Shown here one piece after another: positions 23,031-34,135 of a DNA stretch of 64,000 nucleotides (position 1 is the stretch's first letter; each line of letters begins with the position of its first letter). This DNA is from Pegoplata infirma. Its lineage: Eukaryota; Arthropoda; Insecta; Diptera; Anthomyiidae. The stretch spans positions 210,928,035 to 210,992,034 of the forward strand of contig OY992539.1 in the NCBI GenBank assembly GCA_963921195.1, written 5' to 3'. The notes beneath the pieces were generated by a model. That model was not told the DNA's origin, did no database searches, and worked only from the letters and a program-made list of their open reading frames with translations. The position numbers were made by a program, and so were the translations under genes.

Positions 23031-24267
23031 TAGAGTCCGACCGAAACCAGTTTTCGAGGCCGAACCGAAACCGAACCGAATATTCGGCCGATAAAGTAAT
23101 ATTCGGCCGAAACCGAACCGAAACTTAAAAAAATTACCGCCTGGCATGAATAAAATTATTAAAAAGTTGTTAAAGATAAATATACAGCATATAATGCTTT
23201 TAAACTAGGGATGTCGCGAATAGTGTATTCGGCATTTTACCGAATATTTACTATTCGGTATTCGGCTTGAACCGAATACGAATATTGCCGAATAGTTTGA
23301 TTATTCATACGCCTGTATTTTATCTATGTAAAAAATTGAAAAAAAGTACCAGACTCAAAAATAACAACGCTTTTGTTGACACTATTTTTTCTGTTGCCTT
23401 AACAATTCGAATTTGAATCAAGTGCTCAGGTTTTTTTGTACAAAAAACAAACTAAAATGACTACAAAAAAAGAGTCAAACTTAAATAAAGTGTTTTTTTA
23501 ACAAATTTAAATTTTGCCGAATATTCGGCAAACTGTTACCGAATATTTATTTAACCGAATATTCAAAAAACATGCCGAATATGCCGAATACCGAATAGCG
23601 ACGAATATTCGCGACATCCCTATTTTAAACCATAGGAATGTTGTATTTTTGAAAAAAAAATATGTTTTTTTTTAACTGAATTTTTATTTAGTTCGGTTTA
23701 AGTCCATATTAATTATTTCTGAGAAATAATAATTGTTGTACAATGAGAAAATCTGAAAAAAATCAAGTGACAACACAGGCTAAGTGGAGATGTCGACAGC
23801 TTTCGGAAGATGCCACCCTTCCATCATCAGCACTCCTTCGATTGCCACACACTTAATGTGTGTCAGATTAAAATTAGCCATTTAAATGAAACTTTTGAAG
23901 AAATTAAGAATTGGAATTACTCCTCTTTGTGTTGAATAACCCCTATTCACCATTAATTCATGTTTTTTTAAAAAACTTACAAAAAAATTGTATATTTCGT
24001 TTGAAGATTAGGAGAAAATAATTTTTGAACTGAAACAGTTTTACATTTATTGCATAAACTTGTAACATTTTCTTCAATTGAACTAAATCAAGTGTATTGA
24101 AATACGAAATCAAAAAATTCAGTTACTTTTTTACATATTTTTTAAAATACCAAAAGTTTCGGTTTCGGCTAATATTCGGCCAAAATTTTGCCGAATACCG
24201 AATAGTGGCCGAAACCCCATTATTCGGCCGAAACCGAGACCGAAACCGAATATTCGGTCGGACTCTA
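23031..24267. mobile_element. hAT-type non-autonomous element with 8-bp target duplication ACAATTTT
   Basis: The ends TAGAGTCCGACCGAAACC and (inverted) TAGAGTCCGACCGAATATTC match. ACAATTTT is found directly on both sides (23023-23030 and 24268-24275). The inside repeats CCGAA/TTCGG motifs. A second element is nested at 23216-23622. Confidence 0.88.
23216..23622. mobile_element. Nested hAT-type MITE, 407 bp, target duplication TTTTAAAC
   Basis: The ends TAGGGATGTCGCGAATA are perfect inverted repeats, and TTTTAAAC flanks it at 23208-23215 and 23623-23630. It lies inside the element at 23031-24267, so it is younger. Confidence 0.9.
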
Positions 24268-24487
24268 ACAATTTTAATTAAAATTAAAAAATCTTTTCAG
24301 GCAAAATCATCAAAATTTTTAAAAATCATACAATAAAACCTATCACATCAATTCGAACATGGAAAGTAAATTCATATACTAAACCTAAAAACGATGTCAA
24401 AACATTAAAAAAACAGTTGCTTCTTTAAATTCTATGCCAAAGGTAATTTAATTTTTAATATGTTTAAAAATATACACAAAAAAATTG

Positions 24488-24720
24488 CCAATGAACGACT
24501 TTCTTAGTATTTATGAACAAATTCATAAAAATTAATCAACTTTTACATTATACTTATGAACTTTTTCATAGTATTTATGAATAAATCATAATATGTGGAA
24601 TTTAAGAAATATTTAACATGTTTTCATAAATACTATGAAGAAGTTCAAAAATTTAAATAAAAAAGTTCATAATTTTTTATGAATTTGTTCATAAATACTA
24701 CGAATTTTGTTCATTGGTTA
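24488..24720. mobile_element. Almost fully palindromic MITE, about 230 bp
   Basis: Left CCAATGAACGACTTTCTTAG and inverted right CCAATGAACAAAATTCGTAG continue with AGTATTTATGAACAAATTCA on both arms. The arms meet near 24605. It lies just downstream of the CHK-kinase stop codon. Confidence 0.7.
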
Positions 24721-24870
24721 ATATTTTTTTTTTTGTGTTTCTGCCTTTTAAATAATCCGCGTAACTTAATTTTCCATTTTGATGTGTTTAAGAAAGTAAA
24801 TCCACTTATTTTTAACTCTTTAACTTTTCAAATAACTTCCGTATACAATTTAAAGAATTTTTTTTTTAAC

Positions 24871-25416
24871 TTACAACTTCAATACATTGTCCAGCATTTC
24901 ATATTTTTCTAAATCTCTTGCAATACCACACATTCTTCTCTTAAATATGGGCAATGTGCGTTCACTTAACAAATCATATTCTTCCAGCAGCTCTAAACGT
25001 TTATTTGTTGCATCCGATTTTTCATTTGCCTCGTTTACATCCATTTCTTCGTCCGAATTTTCCGATGATGATATTTCCCTTATAGCACCAGCTACTTCGT
25101 CTAAATCTGGTAATTCGCTAGTGTTTGATATGAAAAATGGTATGGAAAAAGCTGCCATGCAAAATCCATATATGCCAAAATCTTTTAATTGTTGTAAAAA
25201 AATTGTACGCGGGTAGATTTCTTCAATATTAAGACCATAAAATTGTATATGTTGCGTGAGAGTTTGATGATAAATATCCATAAAGTCCATAAAATGTTTG
25301 TTGCGTAAATCTTTTTCGGTGCAGGAATATAGATAATGTACCAAATCGAGAATGGGCGAAGCATAACGGGATAATTGAAAATCGATTAATTTGGCGGAGG
25401 TGGCTTTATTTTGGGA
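24871..25416 (-). CDS. CHK/EcKinase-like gene, exon 2
   Basis: It starts SQNKATSAKLIDFQLSRYAS, giving the DFQ metal-binding motif, continues PILDLVHYLYSC and ends EMLDNVLKL with TAA at 24873-24871. The first residues have no ATG and are seen only by following the acceptor at 25417. Confidence 0.88.
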   Translation of the reverse strand, partial: SQNKATSAKLIDFQLSRYASPILDLVHYLYSCTEKDLRNKHFMDFMDIYHQTLTQHIQFYGLNIEEIYPRTIFLQQLKDFGIYGFCMAAFSIPFFISNTSELPDLDEVAGAIREISSSENSDEEMDVNEANEKSDATNKRLELLEEYDLLSERTLPIFKRRMCGIARDLEKYEMLDNVLKL

Positions 25417-28400
25417 CTGAAATAGAAGGAAAAATTAAAATCAAAGCATTTGAAAATTTTTGTAGAAAATTATTATGCTAGTTAGGTTTAATAACACAAT
25501 AATACAAAAGCGAACTCTCCCAATCGCTATGGGATGAAACCAAATGCTAATAAATGTTGACATTTTCCATAACAAAACCCTCAAGGCTTTTTTTAGTCCC
25601 GTGCTAAATTTTTTTTACACGCATTTAAAGTTAGTAATTTTAAAGCATTTAAAGTTTTTGTATACTAAATATGTACTACTTTAGGGCACATAGTGGTGCC
25701 TTTATTGGACATGCAGAGTCCAGCGTCAAAACTTAAGCCCGAAATTACGTTAGCTATAACCGGTATGAATTTTGATGCAATCGATCCAGTTCTTACAGAA
25801 TGGCCGAATTATTAAAACTAAACCTTTGCACCGTTGCGTATGATTGTTATTTCAAGACAATTAAAAATTAAGTATACGCCTCTTATACAGTTTTCAAGTA
25901 ATTATAATAATAGTCCACTAACTTAAAGTGCGTGTAAAAAAATGTAACACTTAACTAAAGGATTTTGGTGTGGAAAATGTCAACTTTCATTAGCTTTTGG
26001 TTTCATCCCAATCCGATTTTAGTTGTTGCACTGTGTAATTATATTTTTTTTTTTTTTTTTGTATAATTTGTTTCCGACCACGCCGTAAAAAAGGAGGTGG
26101 GTCGTGAAAATAAATACATATTTTAATTCCCCTTTTAAAGTGGACATTTTTTTCCTCTGACCCTATTTTTCCCAACTTTTCCTATAGAATCTATTGTGTT
26201 TTCAAAGACGCGAATAAAAATCATTTGGAGTGTTTCATGTATTAAATATTTCCAACAGGACTTAAGTAACGTTCATTAAAAATTTATGAAACACAAGTGT
26301 TTTAAAGAAATCATTTTTTTGTCTCAATAATAATGTTAATCAATTAAAAAGAGGGCCGAAAAATATGCATTTTCAAATCCTTTGGTTCCAAGATCATTAC
26401 TTTGAACTTCTTCTGACATAAATATTAGAAATATTTAAAAAAAATTGCAGAGGTTTATAAGTTTTTTAAGGGGAACTTTTTCCTCCTGGCCACTTACACT
26501 TATTTACAAAATTTTTGGTAAAAATTTATCTCATCAAGTGCTTTTGCGTAATTTAACCAAGTTTTTGTTCTAAATTTTTTTTCTAAATTACGCAAAAGCA
26601 CTTGGTGAGTTAAATTTTTAGTAAAAATTTGGTAAATAAGTGTAAGTGTTTTTTAGGAGTATCGTGTCTTCAACAGCAGACGGTGTCATAGACCGATTCT
26701 CGATACTTTACACACTGAATGACAAAGTGAGTGTACTCACATGTGCGTCCCGAATTCGGCTTTTCTTTGAATTTGAAAAAAGTTGAATAAAGTCGGAAAA
26801 AAATCTATTGAAACTCGAAAAACGATCAATTGAATTTCGAAAGATTAGCAACCCCCCCCCCCCCCCCCCCTTTTTAATTTCCTGAATACGTCGCTGTTAA
26901 AGTAATGCTAACAATTTTTTAATAACAATTCATTGGCATTGATTGCAACAATGTCAATGCTAAAAATTTCATTTGCACTAGTTTTAAAATAATTAGTCCA
27001 TTTAATTAGATTCTTCGTTTCTTTTCAAATCTTACAAACAAAGAAGGTATCCCTGGTGTCATTCTCCGATCTTTATGGAATTGATTTTATTTTGTAGATC
27101 AGAAAAAATAAAGGGACATGTTTTTTTTATAGCTGCCCAAATTCATATTTAGGGGGTGAAAATGAGAGGAAAGAAACGGTAATTTTCCAGTTTTTTGCGT
27201 TTATATCCTATATTATAAAATTAAACGAAAGGTCTTTGGAAAACCTATATTCGTAAAAACGTGTCCAAACATGCACAACTTTTCGTCATATTGAGTAAAA
27301 TGCCAAAATTATAGGACATTTTTGTTAATAACACAAAAATATTTACTTTTTGGCACATTGTTAGCATCACAAGATAGGTATTTTAAATACCTTTAATCTG
27401 ATACCAAATATGCCAATACTTATTTTGAGTAAATAGGCTTAAATCTTAAAAAACCGAAAAAGGACAACTTCCCTCCTTACAAATCGACCCCCCTAAAAAT
27501 GAGTTGGTCCGCTAAAAAAATACGTGTCGAATTTTTGTTCTGAACAACATATCCAAATTTCATGAAGATCGGAGGGTGACACCAGGGAGAGCTATCGTTT
27601 TGAATCGAACAACTAGGTTACTAATTCAATTACTTGGAATTATCGCGTAATTAAAGAAAACGTTTTGTAAACTTAAATTAGTTTATAACAAAAAATACGC
27701 TAGGTCTAAAAAATATAAATTTTAAATGGACCCTTCAAATCTTAAATAACATCTAAAATGGCCTTCAGATTCTAAAACTTAAAATTTAAATAATTTTACT
27801 CTAAATAATTCCTATTTGACAAAAAGTGTACTTACATTATATTTATATAGTATATTATTATTCCAAAAATCTCCATGACATATCACAGCATAAGGTGCCA
27901 CTTTTTCTCCATCCACACATTTTAAACATGTTGTTTTAAAATTATCCTCCAATTTCTTTAAGCCTTCAATTTGTTTCCTTGAAGTTTTCATATCTTGTTC
28001 TAACATTACTCTGGTTTTTCTTATATATTTTTTACCAAATTCTACCGTTAATGGTTCCATATTGTCAGTAAATAGATTATCACTCATTTCGGCGACCAAT
28101 TTTTTGAAAATTTCAGGTTTTTTAGATTGTAAAATAAACGACATGCCATGAAGTTTAGCAATGGAACGAAAACTTTCAGATACCAAATCAAATGTTGGCA
28201 TATTAGTGCGGGAATTTTGTCGGTGATCACTTAAAGTCAAGTCCTCAAATATAATAAATTCATCTTCTAAATCTAAACAGGCGTACAATATTTTAGGTAA
28301 CACATCAAAGGCACTTGTATTATCACAGTTATTTTTTCCAGTACCATTTAATTCGGTTAATCTTTCTTGCTGGAGTGTATAAAATTCCCTAAATACTTGT

Positions 28401-28771
28401 TGGTACATAAATACTTCACGTTTATATAAATCTACAATACGACCATGAGCACGAAATGCTGGATTTTTGGGAGATATTTTTAAAATGTTTATTAATTCCC
28501 CAGCAGTTTCCCTAGAAACTTCCGTTTCCCCATTTGTTTTGTTGGCTTTCAAACATACTTGCAATATTAAGCCATATGAATTCTCACCAACACCAGATAC
28601 CGGCCGGGCGGTTAATTCATAAGAGTGTATACCTCTCTCCAAAGCTAATTGTTTAAATGATTTTAAAATTTTTTCAGAGAGTTTTGTTAATACGTCATCA
28701 TCATTAGTGTTCGTTGAATGGGATGATGCATTATTGTTATTATTTAAGTTGTTATTGTTGGTATCCGCCAT
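24871..28771 (-). CDS. CHK/EcKinase-like small-molecule kinase (PF02958-type), 2 exons
   Basis: Join of 28771-27836 and 25416-24871 on the minus strand, phase 0, 493 residues. The donor is GTAAGT at 27835 and the acceptor a pyrimidine-rich tract ending CAG before 25416. I chose the ATG at 28771 (MADTNNNN, good context AACATGG). The frame also offers an ATG at 28810 adding 13 hydrophobic residues. After an Asn-rich head, the N-lobe contains a putative ATP-lysine segment (INILKISP) and the pairing Glu in YKREVF. The hinge is FIIFEDL. The catalytic loop HGDFWNNN is at residues 299-306 and the metal motif DFQ at 324-326, split by the intron. These two motifs are the hallmark of insect CHK-like kinases, some of which phosphorylate ecdysteroids; others are linked to detoxification. 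The substrate here is unknown. A Ser/Glu/Asp-rich insert near residues 400-430 makes it longer than many relatives. Confidence 0.88.
25530..26015. mobile_element. Inverted-repeat MITE in the CHK-kinase intron
   Basis: Arms 25530-25640 and 25895-26012 pair: GGGATGAAACCAAATGCTAA against GGGATGAAACCAAAAGCTAA, then GTTGACATTTTCCA, then TTTTTTTACACGCA. No coding frame. Confidence 0.75.
26488..26650. mobile_element. Hairpin MITE, about 160 bp
   Basis: CACTTACACTTATTTAC and its complement bound two arms sharing CAAGTGCTTTTGCGTAATTT. The arms meet near 26570. Confidence 0.75.
27048..27590. mobile_element. Non-autonomous element with CCCTGGTGTCA ends
   Basis: The left CCCTGGTGTCATTCTCCGAT and inverted right CCCTGGTGTCACCCTCCGAT continue to match for about 30 bases. 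It has no coding capacity and lies in the CHK-kinase intron. Confidence 0.7.
27836..28771 (-). CDS. CHK/EcKinase-like gene, exon 1
   Basis: 312 codons from the chosen ATG to the donor, ending HGDFWNNNILYKYN. The readable extension to 27812 is intron sequence. Confidence 0.88.
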
Positions 28772-28789
28772 GTTAACACAACACAATAC

Positions 28790-30057
28790 AATACTTATTA
28801 GCGCGATCACAAATCACAGTTTTTGTTTTTTTGGTGGGTTTATTTACGAAACCGCTATTTAAAAAGTTTTAAAATTTTTAGTTGTCACCGGGTTGTTGCT
28901 TTCTAGCAAACTGTTTAGGTTTGCACTATTATGTTAAGGTATTTATAGTATTTTGATAGTTGTGCTCTGTGGGGTTGCTGAGAAAAAAAAGCTTTGCACG
29001 ATAACTATTGTAATCTCTTGAATACTCCATAAACTCTTTGTTCTTTGGTTTACTAACCCGATTATTTGTAATAGGGGGGTTTTAAGTAGTTGGTCTCCCT
29101 AGTTTAGTGCAGTTCAAGCGATGTAACATATTTTAAGTCTAGCAAAAACATTGGTTATTAACACTGTGCTACAAAATATCCAAATTATAATATAGTTTTA
29201 AAAATAACCTAGTGTAGATCTTGTACAATACGTAAATGCCCATTAAACTTGTTAGGCACCCTAAAATTGTATTTTTTACGTTGAACCAACATTCAGGGGA
29301 TGCCCATGGTAATACAGTGCCTTATGTTGATATTAGGAAAATACGTTATAAGGAGGAGGGAGTAGTGTTTGTGGATATTTGACTTGAATTTATATACAGG
29401 GCAATTCCAAAAAATTTAGCTCAAATTTTGATTTAAAGTTAATTTTGATGTGCTGAACACGAATATCAAAAAAAAAATTGTTAAAACAGTTTTCCATATA
29501 TCGCTATTTGAAATTTGCAGAAAAAATTGCGGTTTTTTCATACGTTCAAGAAATTAAAAAAAAAAAAATCTTAAAATTTCTGGAGAAAAACTTTCATTTG
29601 AAATAACTTGAGCCTAATCCGATAATTTTAACCCGAGGCGTCATTCAATACAATTTTAGGTTTTTTGGAAAATGTTCACCACAAACTCTAAACTTTGGTC
29701 GAAGGGCTACATGGGTAAAAATGTTCTGATTTGGCTAAAAATAATTTCAAATAAAAGTCTGTCTCAAGAAAAAAATTTTGAGATTTTTCTTTAAAAAATT
29801 TCTTAAACGTAGTAAAAAATCCCCATTTTTAGATATTTTTTTGACAAATTTTAAATGGCGATATCTCGAAAACCGCTCGACCTATTTCAGAATATGAATA
29901 TAACATTCAGCATGCCAAAAATAATAAAAAAAAATTATCGCAAGATATTTTTTATTTTTTCATTTCTCAAAAATCTAAAACTTTACTATAATCGAAAAAC
30001 ACCATGGGTTAAAATGATGGGATTTGGCTCACTTAAATTTAAAGAAAATACTGTCTT
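28790..30057. other. Spacer upstream of the CHK-kinase gene
   Basis: 28772-29000 would hold the promoter of the minus-strand gene; no clear core motif is seen. 29399-30057 has the homopolymer-rich look of old element sequence but no readable ends. Confidence 0.4.
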
Positions 30058-30300
30058 AGGCCTCTGTTCTGTCTTTCACAACTTTTCAATTCAAATGAAT
30101 TTTACCGAATCAGATGAAATCGAATTTGGTGTAGTATTGTTCACGTATTCATTCGAGATTTAAATCGAATAACTAAAAGCTTAAAATTATAACGAAAATA
30201 GTACATTCGATTTACTTTCACCAAAAATTTTTTATGTGAAACAAAACGAATAAAAATATTCAGTCGAACGTCATCTTTGTGTGAAATTTATCGAAATAGA
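30058..30300 (+). mobile_element. GGCC-family interspersed element, truncated copy
   Basis: It begins GGCCTCTGTTCTGTCTTTCA exactly like the copy at 31546 and follows it through TCGAATAACTAAA and TTTACTTTCACCAAA, then diverges. Confidence 0.7.
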
Positions 30301-30724
30301 CGCAAATTGTTTATTTTGTTCCTTCTGCCACCAAAAAAAAAATCTGGTGTCCCAATTATTATTCACCAAAAACCTCTAAATTTCACTAAAACAGCGCTAG
30401 AAACCGCCAAAAAATAATTTAGCGGGTAAAATTTAAAGTTCTCCTGCTAAATAACGAAAAAAAGTGCTGAAAACCGACAGACTTGGCGTTTTTGATTGAA
30501 AAAAAAAAAAGAAATATTAAAAAAAAACTCCAAATTATTTTTTTCCACGCAAATTATTTTTTATACCCTCCAACCACAGTATGGGGGTATACTCACTTTG
30601 TCATTCCGTTTGTAACGCATCGAAATATTGGTCGGGGACCCCATAAAGTATATATATTATTGATCCATGATCGATTCTAAGACATTCTGTGAATGTCCGT
30701 CCGTCCGTCTGTCTGTCTGTAGAT

Positions 30725-31345
30725 CAGAGCTTCGAACGAATTAATTCTATTGAGAATTAATTCACCAAAAGTTTAATTCTGTTTTAATAAGTTTTGAATT
30801 ATCATTCCTTACCAGCATTCAACACGAATTAATTCAAAGGCTTAATTCTCAAAGCTTAAATCAAATTGAATTAATTCCCAATAGAATTAATTCCTTGCAA
30901 GCAATCATTCGATTGAATGATCAAAATTTTTCATCATTCAAATCTATTACAAATTGAATGATGATTTTTTTATTTCATTCCCTTTGTATTTTCAAAAATG
31001 TGTTGCTTGCGTGCATTTTAAGCATCTTCGTATGTAAACGATCGGTTGTTGTTTTGTTGACGTCTCGTCTGCTGCTTCCCACACAAGCATAAATGTGTGT
31101 GTATGTGTGTTGCGCTTCACTGTTTTAAATTGAATGATAAGAAAATTTCACCATTCAATTTGTAGTAGATTGATTTGGATAAAAAAATAGTTCATTCCTT
31201 GAGAATGATCATTCTTAAGGAATGAATTCTTGAAAGAATTAATTCAATGATTATGAAAGTTGAATGATTTTAGGGAATGCCAAATTCTATTTTTTTAATT
31301 CGAATTAGGAAATTGAATTAAAGAATTAATTCTTTCGAACCTTTG
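30725..31345 (+). mobile_element. hAT-type MITE, 621 bp, target duplication CTGTAGAT
   Basis: It begins CAGAGCTTCGAACGAATTAA and ends as the inverse of CAAAGGTTCGAAAGAATTAA. CTGTAGAT is found at 30717-30724 and 31346-31353. The ends are dense in AATTAATTC. A near-identical 621-bp copy is at 54528-55148 in reverse. The CAGAG/CAAAG start and 8-bp duplication place it in hAT. Confidence 0.93.
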
Positions 31346-31545
31346 CTGTAGATGGCACGATACAGTCCAAAATAAGAGAGCTAGCCTCCTGCTATTTGGC
31401 ATGAATATGTCTTATGGTCCTAGGCAGGTTAAGTTCGTAAATGGGCAAAATCGGCTCAGGGGGAAAAAAGTTCCCCCAAAAAAGAACTGAACCAACCTCT
31501 GAAAAAATACACTTTTTTTACATGTTTTTTTTTTTGTATTTTTGG

Positions 31546-31832
31546 CCTCTGTTCTGTCTTTCACAACTTTTCAATTCACATGAAAATTTCCGAATCACAT
31601 GAAATCAAGTTTAGTGTTTTGTTGATCACGTTTTCATTCGAAGTTGAAATCGAATAAATAAAACTTAAAAAATTATAAGAAAAAAAGTGCATTCGTTTTA
31701 CCTTCACCAAATTTTATTTATGTGAACCAAAACGAAAAAGAAATTCGGATGTGAAATCTAGAACACCAAAAAAAATCGGAAATTTTCATTTTCACATTTT
31801 TTATGTGAATTACTTTTTTTGGAACAGCGGCC
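31546..31832 (+). mobile_element. GGCC-family element, fullest copy
   Basis: The ends GGCCTCTGTTC and (inverted) GGCCGCTGTTC bound about 285 bp. Other copies lie at about 9565-9830, 21660-21750 (part) and 30058-30300. Confidence 0.7.
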
Positions 31833-32674
31833 TTTGTTAAATAAATAAAACATTTGTTATATTTATTGGGATGGGAAGGTGCTCTCAACGTCCCCCACTG
31901 ATCCCCATCACTTCCCCCCCCCCCCTCCCCCCACAACAAAGGCCCCTGACATTTTTTTTTTTTACATTTTGGAGGGTATAAAAGATTCGGCATAGTCGAA
32001 TTTAACACTCACTTGTTTCCACTCAAATTGACCACTAAAAAAGCGCTAGATTTAAAATTAAATTTAAAATTCTCCCGTTAAATTACGAAGTAAACGCTAA
32101 AAATCGACATACTTTGGCGTTTTTAATTGACAGAAAAATTATAAAAAAACCTCTAAATTATTTTTTCCAAGCAAATTTATTGTTTGTGGAATTCACACTT
32201 ACAATTAGAGATTTTGAGTGTTTTAGGAACACGCGTTCCTTCGCTAAATCCAAACAAAAAACGCTAGATTTTCCCGCTAGAACATCGTTCCCGCTAAATT
32301 TAAACAAAAAGCGCTAAATTTATCGGGAAAACCTCTAAGTTGGCGACAGTTGACTGGTATTAAAAAGGAAATTTCTTTTTATATCCTGTCATTCACTGTA
32401 AATTGATAGCAGGGAGAATTTACTATACAGAGATTAAAGATGCGCACCAAACAAGTGATTATAGTCAATCACTAGTAATTCATCGTTATTAGTTCTTTGT
32501 GTACTCACGCGAATAAACAAAAAAGTTCGTGTGTGAGTAAAATTCTTGCGTGAATATTTCGTGATTTAAAAAAATCCTAGTTTTAATTTTTTATATGTAC
32601 ATTCACAGAAAGTTTTAACAACATCGAAATATTATTTTATAAGCTTAAACTACAGTTCGATGCGTTAACCCCCC

Positions 32675-32955
32675 CATACTGTGGTACCCAGAGTCATAGA
32701 GTAGTCCAACAAATGGCGTTTAAAAAAGTAGTAAACAAAAACCATATGGTATTGTTTACGAAATTTTATCACAAATCGAAATGTGAGCGAGATGGAAGAT
32801 ACCAGTTTTACAGTGAGAATGCAGATTGTTTTTTGTCTCTCTTTGCTTTGCGTTTGAACTTTAGTTTGGCATTGCCAGAATTTTCCAATTATCTTTGGTG
32901 ATGCCAGATCTACAAAACGGTCGATGGATTACTATGTCACTATGGTGGTACCCTG
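32675..32955. mobile_element. Inverted-repeat MITE with GGTACC ends
   Basis: Left GGTACCCAGAGTCATAGAGT and inverted right GGTACCACCATAGTGACATA pair imperfectly, then share AGTARTCCA. The exact ends are not fixed. Confidence 0.5.
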
Positions 32956-33543
32956 CAACCACTTACTTAATTGGGGAAATTAAATGCAAAAATCCTAATA
33001 AATCAATTTTGTCAACATTAATCGGAAGGGGGAAGGTGTTCCCAAAGTCTAGCATACATTTAAATTACTACTTTAAAATACATTTTCACCTTGGCATAGG
33101 TATAGATCGAGTCATTGAACTTGTCTACTTATTCTTGCGTCACTGCAACCGCAGAGAATTTTACAAAACAGCAATTAATCATCATAAAATATAAATTGTT
33201 AGTTTTAGAATAATATATAACACAAATATGGCATTATTGCCAATTATACTCGAATTTATAGTGCAATGAACTTCAAATAGAAAAACTACCCACAGAGATA
33301 ATTTTACAAACAATTGCTGTCTATTATTTTGATTTTTCACAATTGGAAAAAGTGCATTTACCTTTTCAGCAATTTGTAGAAAACCCCTTCAACAACAAAA
33401 AAAGGTGATAAATTGCCTTAAAAATCTCGTTTCTAATGTTTCTCTATAAAATTCTAAAGCTCTTTTTGCTCACTTTTCAAATGCAATAACTAGCTCTTCA
33501 AAAAATAAAGCTTTTGAATTCACATGTTTAAATTTATATAAAC

Positions 33544-34035
33544 TAGTGCCTACGGTCAGTACCGTAGTACCGGGAATACCGGTATTCCCGGTTCTCGGTA
33601 TTACCGGGAAATGGAACCGGTTTCCCGGTTCTTGAAGTATTCCCGGGAATACCGGTATTACCGGTTCCGGTTCTGACGGTATTCCCTGGACTACCGGTAT
33701 GTATATTTTGTAAAATTTTGTATAATTAAAATTTATTCTTCGCTTTTACCAAAAAATAATACAAAACATGTGAAAAACACCATTTCATATTTTTTATGAA
33801 TTTAAAGAAAAAAAATTACTTGATTTTTAAATAATTTTACAAACACAACTAAATATTTCTCAAGTACTGATTAAATGGTGTAATCTCAATATTTTACGGT
33901 ATGGTATTTTTTTGTTTTTTGAGAACCGGTACCAGGATCAGAACCGGGAATACCGGTACTCCCGGGAATATATCTAGAACCGGGAAACCGGTACCAGAAC
34001 CGGGAATACCGTGAACCGGGAAATGGGGGGCACTA
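33544..34035. mobile_element. hAT-type MITE rich in CCGGTATTCCCGG, target duplication ATATAAAC
   Basis: It begins TAGTGCCTACGG and ends GGGGGGCACTA. ATATAAAC flanks both sides (33536-33543, 34036-34043). It is packed with CCGGTA and CCCGG motifs. A second copy, inverted, is at 55915-56497. Confidence 0.9.
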
Positions 34036-34135
34036 ATATAAACAAATACCAAAACATTTTTTTTTTATTTTGTGTTAAGTATTTCTAAAATTTATCTATT
34101 ATGAACGCATTTTATAAGAGGCATTTGAGCATTAT

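Larger units (their letters stand above)
30562..32022 (+). mobile_element. DINE-1/Helentron-like element broken by two later insertions
   Basis: It starts TATACCCTCCAACCACAGTA, contains GACCCCATAAAGTATATATA and a GTCCGTCCGTCTG run, and ends GGAGGGTATAAAAGATTCGG with a hairpin and ACTCACTTGTTT. These are the DINE-1/INE-1 landmarks. A hAT MITE sits at 30725-31345 and a GGCC-family element at 31546-31832. It splits an older repeat, whose halves (30345-30561 and 32023-32340) share TTGGCGTTTTTAATTGA-like text. Confidence 0.8.

Noticed and set aside
28772..28810. Upstream ATG adding MIALISIVLCCVN to the CHK kinase as a signal peptide
   Set aside because: The family is cytosolic, the next ATG has better context, and the extension overlaps likely 5' leader. 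It cannot be fully excluded.
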